A stretch of 11,324 bases of DNA, taken from assembly GCA_011800805.1 (NCBI GenBank), contig MPNW01001953.1, positions 1 to 11,324 of the forward strand. Reading direction: 5' to 3'. This DNA is from Hirudo medicinalis (taxonomy: Eukaryota > Annelida > Clitellata > Hirudinida > Hirudinidae). The position numbers and the translations under genes are program-made. Below, piece by piece: positions 7,820-11,324 of this stretch (position 1 is the first letter of the stretch; the number at the start of each line of letters is the position of its first letter). The notes under the pieces are model-generated. The model saw only the letters and a list, made by a program, of their open reading frames with translations, was not told the DNA's origin and did no database searches.

Positions 7820-7893
7820 ATTGGTCACTTAAATGATCGGTCAGCCGGTCGGCTCAAGTGACCGATTAGTTAGCTAAATGAGCTCATTTGCAT
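7820..7893. promoter_or_regulatory. Nested hairpin, 14-bp palindrome and POU octamer in the Islet intron
   Basis: ATTGGTCACTT (7820-7830) pairs with AAGTGACCGAT (7856-7866) with one mismatch. Inside lies AGCCG-GT-CGGCT (7843-7854), a perfect 5-bp stem. Ten bases later AAATGAGCTCATTT (7876-7889) is a perfect palindrome, and it overlaps the octamer ATTTGCAT (7886-7893). The 9-mer CGGTCAGCC occurs at 7806-7814 and 7838-7846. An intronic enhancer is possible, but this is inference from motif clustering. Confidence 0.35.
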
Positions 7894-8501
7894 AACTGAT
7901 GGGCTGAAGGAAGGAACGAAGGAATGAATGAAAAAGAGCAGACGATCGGAGACAAGCGCTAATTGGTTGCACTTGGAAATGATACGACTGTGTCTTTCTG
8001 TGAGCAGTCGGTCACAACAAAGTCCCGCTGAATTGGAATTCATTTCAACTTTTTCTCCTCATTTCGACAGTTTGAGGCTGCTCTCTTGTTCATAATTCTT
8101 TTTATTTTTTGTTGCATTTCTCATATTTTTTGGCCCCTTTTATTTGTTTTCTCGTTTTTCAGTTTCTATTTGGCGAATTGTTCGTTCGTTATTTTATAGA
8201 TTATTCAGAGTTTTTTTTCTTTATTTTCATAATTCTCTTCAATTCTTCAATTCTTCAATTCCAACTCATCTTTTTAAAATGTATTTAAAACAAATTACCT
8301 GTTTTTTGTCAAATTTCTCTCCAGCGGTGAAGAAATATTCACACAGACGGAGATGAGGACTTGCTTTATGGAGGAGGTTTTATGACTCCTTTGGTGGACT
8401 GGTGAACTCATGTCGTACAAGGATTCCGAGTGGTGTCTTGTAACACTGTTGTTGTGTTCTTGTGCAGTTGTTGCTTGAAGAGAAGAACTGCCCAATCAGC
8501 G
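7894..8501. other. Intronic T-rich stretch
   Basis: Mostly pyrimidine-rich from 8040 to 8270, with three tandem copies of a TTCAATTC-type unit near 8237-8263. No exon is supportable. Confidence 0.55.
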
Positions 8502-8597
8502 GTGATGATGATGATGACGATGGTGGTGGTGATGACGACGATGAGGATAATGATGATGATGATGACGACGATGATGATGATGATAATGATGATCATC
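8502..8597. repeat. Imperfect (GAT)n microsatellite
   Basis: GAT units with GAC, GGT and AAT interruptions. The Met/Ile/Val-type frames here are produced by the repeat. Confidence 0.93.
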
Positions 8598-8964
8598 ACC
8601 AGTTCCAAATTCTTTGAAGAATCACTCTCCGAGTATTGATAACATAGCGAATTGATAGCGAATATTTGTCATGGCACGGATACACCCGATCCTGTAAACT
8701 ACTGTGCAAAATTCTCAAAAATCTACTAACCCCAATTAACATAAAATGCTGGCCACAAATCCCCATTCACATGCACTGCTCACATGTCGTCGTAAAGTTA
8801 CAGATCAGCTTTTGCTGAATCTGTTACTGGCTCTCGTTCGATAACTTGCGTGGGACACAAGGTCATCTTATGTCATCTTATAGCTGATGTTGCACGTAAT
8901 ATCGTCAGCCTTCCAAACTCATACGCTTTAAAGGAAGCACTAAAACTATTATAAACTCGTAATC
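8598..8964. other. Intronic sequence, nothing notable
   Basis: No exon or structured element was seen. GTCATCTTAT occurs twice in tandem near 8862-8881. Confidence 0.5.
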
Positions 8965-8965
8965 C

Positions 8966-9028
8966 ATTGATGGATTGATGGATTGATTGATTGATTGATT
9001 GAATGATTGTTTGAATGATTGATTGACA

Positions 9029-9060
<32 letters not shown>
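8966..9060. repeat. (GATT)n microsatellite
   Basis: GATT units with GGAT, GAAT and GTTT variants over about 95 bases. Confidence 0.95.
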
Positions 9061-9128
9061 CAATTTCATTATTCGTGCTCCAATGAATGTTTATTTTGTA
9101 GTTTATTTGACTGAAACGCTCTGAAATC

Positions 9129-9174
9129 CCTAACCTGGTATTAGGACGTCCGCTAGCGGGAGTTTTTCCCCTAA
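9129..9174. repeat. Compact GC-rich structured patch in the intron
   Basis: CCTAA (9129-9133), TTAGG (9141-9145) and CCTAA (9170-9174) can pair alternately. The perfect palindrome CCGCTAGCGG (9150-9159) and a GGGA/TTCCC stem lie between them. GGACG recurs on both sides. The surroundings are AT-rich and unstructured. Confidence 0.5.
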
Positions 9175-9364
9175 GGACGATCCTTTTCTTTTTGAGTTCT
9201 AATTTCTACTCGTGTTTTGAGTTGAAATGTGTCTTAAAAAAAATTGTTGTTGCTATTCGCGATTCACAATGACCTCTTCACAGCTTCCATAAATCAGTTT
9301 GTTTTCAGTAATTTCGCCATAAATTTGAGTCTGCCACACCAACTCAACCTTCAAACGGAGTAGT

Positions 9365-9437
9365 CATCGTCGTCGTCGTCGTCATCATTGTTATAATCAT
9401 TGTCGTCGTCGTCGTCGTCGTCATCATCATCATCATC
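9365..9437. repeat. (CGT)n/(CAT)n microsatellite
   Basis: Two blocks of CGT/CAT triplets. A Ser-rich open frame starting at the ATG-like codon 9400 runs from here into the LIM2 exon, but this part is intron: there is a strong acceptor at 9577-9578 and the encoded sequence is pure repeat. Confidence 0.9.
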
Positions 9438-9578
9438 AAAGTCACTATCCTATTTCATTCATCATCGCACTGACTTTCCATCTCTTCATCATCACCATCA
9501 CCATCATCATCATCAAAGTCACAATTCTATTTCATTCATCCTCTCATTGACTTTCCATCTCTCCATCATTTCCAACAG
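9438..9578 (+). repeat. 77-bp tandem duplication covering the intron 3' end
   Basis: AAAGTCAC at 9438 recurs at 9515. The following roughly 58 bases align closely, sharing CTATTTCATTCATC and GACTTTCCATCTCT, with about ten differences. Each copy has a branch-point-like motif (CTGAC at 9470-9474; TTGAC at 9547-9551) followed by a pyrimidine tract. Only the downstream copy ends in an AG; the upstream copy continues into CAC/CAT triplets. Confidence 0.85.
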
Positions 9579-10679
9579 CACCAGGGGCATCGTCTGCAGG
9601 AAGTGTACTGAACCGTTCAACGAGTCGGACTTGGTGATGCGTGTCGACCAGGTGATCTACCACGCTCACTGCTTCACCTGTTCAATGTGCCAGGTGCGCC
9701 TTAGGACAGGTGACCAATTCTACCCGGACGAACGTGGAAACCTTTTCTGCATCAGGGACTATGAGAGGAAAGCTGACGACTTTGTTTCGACGACGGCAAA
9801 CGTCAGCAGCAGCAACAACGACAACATGGCGGCTGCTAGCGAAGACGAAGACGACGACGACGACGAAGATCCGCTGCTCAACAACAAAACGCAACAACAT
9901 TGGAACGGTTGCAGTAGCAGTAGTCGCGAGAGTTTCTGTTGTTCCGAGGGCTCGTTTGCTGTGCCCTTGGCTCAGGGTGACGGTTGTAAGACCCTGTCTT
10001 ACAATAGGTGGTCCAGAGAGCAGCCCTGCCAGTCATACCCGGTCGAACAACTACCCCTACCTCAACGACACCACGCGACTGCAAGCTGCGACGTAGACTT
10101 CTACAACTGCAACAGCAACAACGACATTTCTCCTCACACCACGACAACAACACCAACGACGGCAAATTGTCAGATCTCTCCCTCCATTTCATCGCCGACG
10201 CGCAACGATTACGAAGTCTTCGCGGCTCCAACGGCCGGCGACTACAAAGATTTCAGTCGCAACTGCAGCAACTACTACAAGTCCTACGCGACTAATCAGA
10301 ACAACTATTACAAGCACCAGTCCAACAGCTTCTATTCCGACAACAACAACACCGCCATCAACAACAATAGCAGCAACAACAACAGAACAACCAAGCCCAA
10401 AAGCGACGGCATGAAGACCAAGGCCGGCTCGAAAAACGCTTTGGACTCGCAGCCACACAAGACCACTCGCATAAGGACGGTCCTCAACGAGAAGCAGCTC
10501 CACATGCTCAAGACCTGCTATGCGGCGAACCCGAGGCCCGATGCCTGATGAAGGACCAGCTGGTCGAGATGACTGGCCTCAACTCCAGAGTCATAAGGGT
10601 ATGGTTTCAGAACAAGAGATGCAAGGACAAGAAGAGGTCAATCCAGTTGAAACAGGTCAGGCAGTGCAACCAGGATAAG
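9579..10679 (+). CDS. isl: Islet LIM-homeobox transcription factor, exon with LIM domain 2, long linker and homeodomain; one-base frame break
   Basis: LIM domain 2 (about 9592-9759) has all ligands: C-x2-C, 18 residues, H-x2-C, C-x2-C, 19 residues, C-x2-D. A linker of about 234 residues follows, with an acidic run near 9840-9870, Ser-rich and Tyr/Asn-rich parts (10280-10395) and Lys-rich sequence before the homeodomain. Vertebrate ISL1 has only about 45-50 residues here. The homeodomain begins at about 10462 ([14 protein letters not shown]) and is nearly identical to ISL1, including the recognition helix [17 protein letters not shown]. The upstream frame hits TGA at 10546-10548, straight after NPRPDA. 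The homeodomain resumes at 10545 in the next frame ([12 protein letters not shown]), which fits one missing C in GCC-CTG. The exon starts after AACAG (9578); CACCAG six bases later is an alternative. The donor AAG|GTGGGT (10679/10680) follows NQDK, at or near the ISL1 intron position (NDK). If real, the lesion removes helices 2 and 3 and abolishes DNA binding. Confidence 0.92.
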
Positions 10680-11211
10680 GTGGGTTCATTAATATTTATA
10701 ATAGCTAATTATAATATTCATATCATCGTCCTTGACGATGTAAGGATGATCATCAGGAGGTCATCCCATGTCTGATGGGATTTCTAGTGGGATGAGCTGA
10801 CTCCTCCCACTTGACCTTGTTATTGGATGGACAACTTGTCATTGGATGCATGAATGATGAATAATCAAGCATTAGGTGCATGAATGAATGAATGATTGAA
10901 TGATTGAAATGAATTGTTAAGTGAATCACAAGATTGTTAGTTTTCAAATCAATTGGACAGACGTCTACACTAACGCGCACTAACGTTGTAGTCACAGCTC
11001 GTAATAACATTAAATATGAGTGAAAATATTTTCATAATTAAATATTTTATGATTAAAATTCAATTTAAATTGCGAAATATTGGTAATAAATACAAATGTG
11101 CAGGAAAATAATGAATTAAGACAACTATGACGAAGTTTGCGTGGGTTGAGTTTTAATAAATATGAATTATTAATTGGCAATTAAATGTAAATAGAAAATA
11201 ATTATAATAAC
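10680..11211 (+). other. isl: 5' part of the intron after the Islet homeodomain exon
   Basis: It starts with the donor GTGGGT. The sequence turns AT-rich at once. Tetranucleotide-type words (GAATGAAT, GATTGAAT) occur at 10844-10915. ATCCCA/TGGGAT pair near 10764-10780. No further exon is visible, so the C-terminal Islet exon(s) lie beyond the window. Confidence 0.7.
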
Positions 11212-11252
11212 AATAATAATAATAATTATTATTATTACTATCATCATCATCA

Positions 11253-11320
<68 letters not shown>

Positions 11321-11321
11321 A
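11212..11321. repeat. Back-to-back (AAT)n and (ATT)n microsatellite
   Basis: An AAT run turns directly into an ATT run, making a perfect 24-bp palindrome at 11214-11237. An ATC patch and a long ATT run follow to the window end. Confidence 0.95.
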
Positions 11322-11324
11322 TCC

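Larger units (their letters stand above)
6870..9578 (+). other. isl: Islet intron between the LIM1 and LIM2 exons
   Basis: The boundaries are GT (6870-6871) and AG (9577-9578), and both flanking exons have the same phase, so joining restores the LIM1-to-LIM2 spacer length of ISL1. A conserved intron at this point is known for ISL1. It contains microsatellites, a suspected interspersed repeat, hairpins and a tandem duplication. No second gene was seen within it. Confidence 0.82.

Noticed and set aside
9400..9578. Ser/His-rich N-terminal extension joined to LIM2
   Set aside because: It is intron: a strong acceptor follows, phases match the LIM1 donor, and the sequence is repeat.
9682..10503. 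Other open frames on both strands overlapping the linker
   Set aside because: They are shadows of the GC-richer, repeat-like linker coding sequence in the LIM2-homeodomain frame.
10541..10550. Programmed -1 ribosomal frameshift within the homeodomain
   Set aside because: There is no slippery heptamer or nearby downstream structure, and no such event is known in Islet genes; a missing base is simpler.
10753..11010. Minus-strand 85-codon open frame
   Set aside because: It runs across intron sequence with tetranucleotide repeats and has no recognisable features.

Overview
The window is animal nuclear DNA. It is AT-rich and full of tri- and tetranucleotide microsatellites, with exon islands of higher GC separated by long introns that have GT...AG boundaries. 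The one gene I recognise is an Islet-class LIM-homeobox gene on the + strand. Its extra-long linker, the repeat-rich AT background and the invertebrate-type divergence from vertebrate ISL1/ISL2 suggest a lophotrochozoan, perhaps a leech-like annelid such as Helobdella. That species guess is inference only.

Layout. 1-104 is an unbroken poly-T run. 137-440 is the probable last coding exon of an unrecognised + strand gene whose product would end in a lysine-rich stretch, one hydrophobic segment and a 10-residue tail. 441-6670 has no supportable coding exon; it holds microsatellites, several perfect inverted repeats, a palindromic AT tandem array (about 5085-5290), a 32-bp higher-order minisatellite (5811-6049) and a possible nuclear-receptor plus POU site pair (6471-6498). 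6671-6869 encodes LIM domain 1 of Islet. 6870-9578 is a 2.7-kb intron containing a suspected interspersed repeat, a hairpin cluster and a 77-bp tandem duplication that covers its branch-point and polypyrimidine region. 9579-10679 is one large exon carrying LIM domain 2, an unusually long low-complexity linker and the homeodomain. 10680-11324 is the start of the next intron; the C-terminal exon(s) of Islet lie outside the window, and the exon before LIM1 was not found.

Islet proteins are transcription factors. The two LIM domains bind LDB/Chip-type cofactors and partner LIM factors, and the homeodomain binds TAAT-type sites in developing neurons and other tissues. As written, the homeodomain is broken by one missing base near 10545: the frame stops at TGA, then resumes in the next frame with an otherwise near-perfect homeodomain. 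This is either a sequencing or assembly error or a real disabling lesion, and it is the most consequential observation here.

I found no rRNA, intact tRNA, CRISPR array or transposase/reverse transcriptase gene.
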